DNA of 7,866 bases from Micrococcales bacterium (lineage in GTDB: Bacteria; Actinomycetota; Actinomycetes; S36-B12). The DNA lies in the NCBI GenBank assembly GCA_002728915.1, contig PBWE01000017.1:48677-56542 (forward strand). Reading direction: 5' to 3'. The position numbers were made by a program, and so were the translations under genes. Positions 7,730 through 7,866 of the stretch are shown here, in pieces. The notes below the pieces were generated by a model that ran no database searches, was not told the origin of the DNA, and saw only the letters and a program-made list of their open reading frames with translations. How positions within the stretch are numbered: position 1 is the stretch's first letter; each line of letters opens with the position of its first letter.

Positions 7730-7783
7730 TGGATTCTTCCCCGTTGCATTCGCTGTGCGCATTGTGTGAAGGATGGGGTGCTC

Positions 7784-7866
7784 GTGGCTCGCGTCATAGT
7801 CGACGTCATGCTCAAGCCGGAGATCTTGGACCCGCAGGGTCGCGCCGTGCAGGGCGCCCTCGGCCG
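7784..7866 (+). CDS. purS: PurS subunit of phosphoribosylformylglycinamidine synthase (3' end outside window)
   Basis: PurS is the small subunit of about 80 residues that bridges PurL and PurQ in the FGAM synthase complex, which converts FGAR to FGAM with glutamine and ATP. Only the first 27 codons are visible: a beta strand ARVIVDVMLKPEILDPQG followed by RAVQGALGR, closely matching the conserved PurS N-terminus (xVxVxxKxxxxDPQGxAV). The start is GTG at 7784 with AAGGA at 7769-7773 upstream; GTG at 7778, two codons earlier, is a possible alternative. The gene continues past the window, and purQ and purL would be expected downstream, which cannot be checked here. Confidence 0.93.
   Translation, partial: MARVIVDVMLKPEILDPQGRAVQGALG

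Larger units (their letters stand above)
7679..7783. other. Divergent promoter region between the nitroreductase-family gene and purS
   Basis: These 105 nt separate two genes facing away from each other, so they should hold both promoters. TANNNT elements are seen on each strand (TAGGGT on -, TAGGAT on +). No clear operator palindrome or riboswitch-like fold was recognised. Confidence 0.6.

Noticed and set aside
7679..7762. 28-residue N-terminal extension of the nitroreductase-family protein
   Set aside because: The extra residues do not resemble the family and would occupy the divergent promoter region; ATG 7678 has a fitting -10 element.

Overview
The window is high-GC bacterial DNA with GTG starts, 4-nt gene overlaps and a Ddn-type (coenzyme F420-dependent) protein family. 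Together these point to an actinomycete (Actinomycetota). The genus cannot be told from the sequence alone. No tRNA, rRNA, CRISPR array, insertion sequence or phage gene was seen. This is a chromosomal housekeeping region with some accessory metabolic genes set among the purine genes.

Layout on the + strand: the 3' end of purA (1-387); a 139-nt gap holding a plausible promoter and a LexA/SOS-box-like palindrome; a class III PLP aminotransferase (527-1876); purD (1931-3202); purB (3258-4673); purC (4670-5569); a galE-type UDP-glucose 4-epimerase (5566-6528); and a spheroidene monooxygenase (CrtA)-like protein (6525-7232). On the - strand, a deazaflavin-dependent nitroreductase-family gene (7678-7205) runs tail to tail into the CrtA-like gene with a 28-nt overlap. 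A 105-nt divergent region follows, and then the first 83 bases of purS (7784 onward), cut by the window end.

The purine genes cover several steps of de novo synthesis. PurD makes GAR, PurS is a subunit of the FGAM synthase complex, PurC makes SAICAR, PurB cleaves both SAICAR and adenylosuccinate, and PurA commits IMP to AMP. The order purD-purB-purC-purS resembles the purD/purB/purC/purS region I know from mycobacteria, with different genes interspersed.

The most distinctive feature is the chain purB-purC-galE-crtA-like. Each junction is a GTGA overlap, so a sugar-nucleotide epimerase and a monooxygenase-like protein appear translationally coupled to two purine enzymes. The aminotransferase between purA and purD, with its possible SOS-like operator, is the other point worth testing. 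I see no convincing wholly new system; the interesting points concern gene context and regulation.
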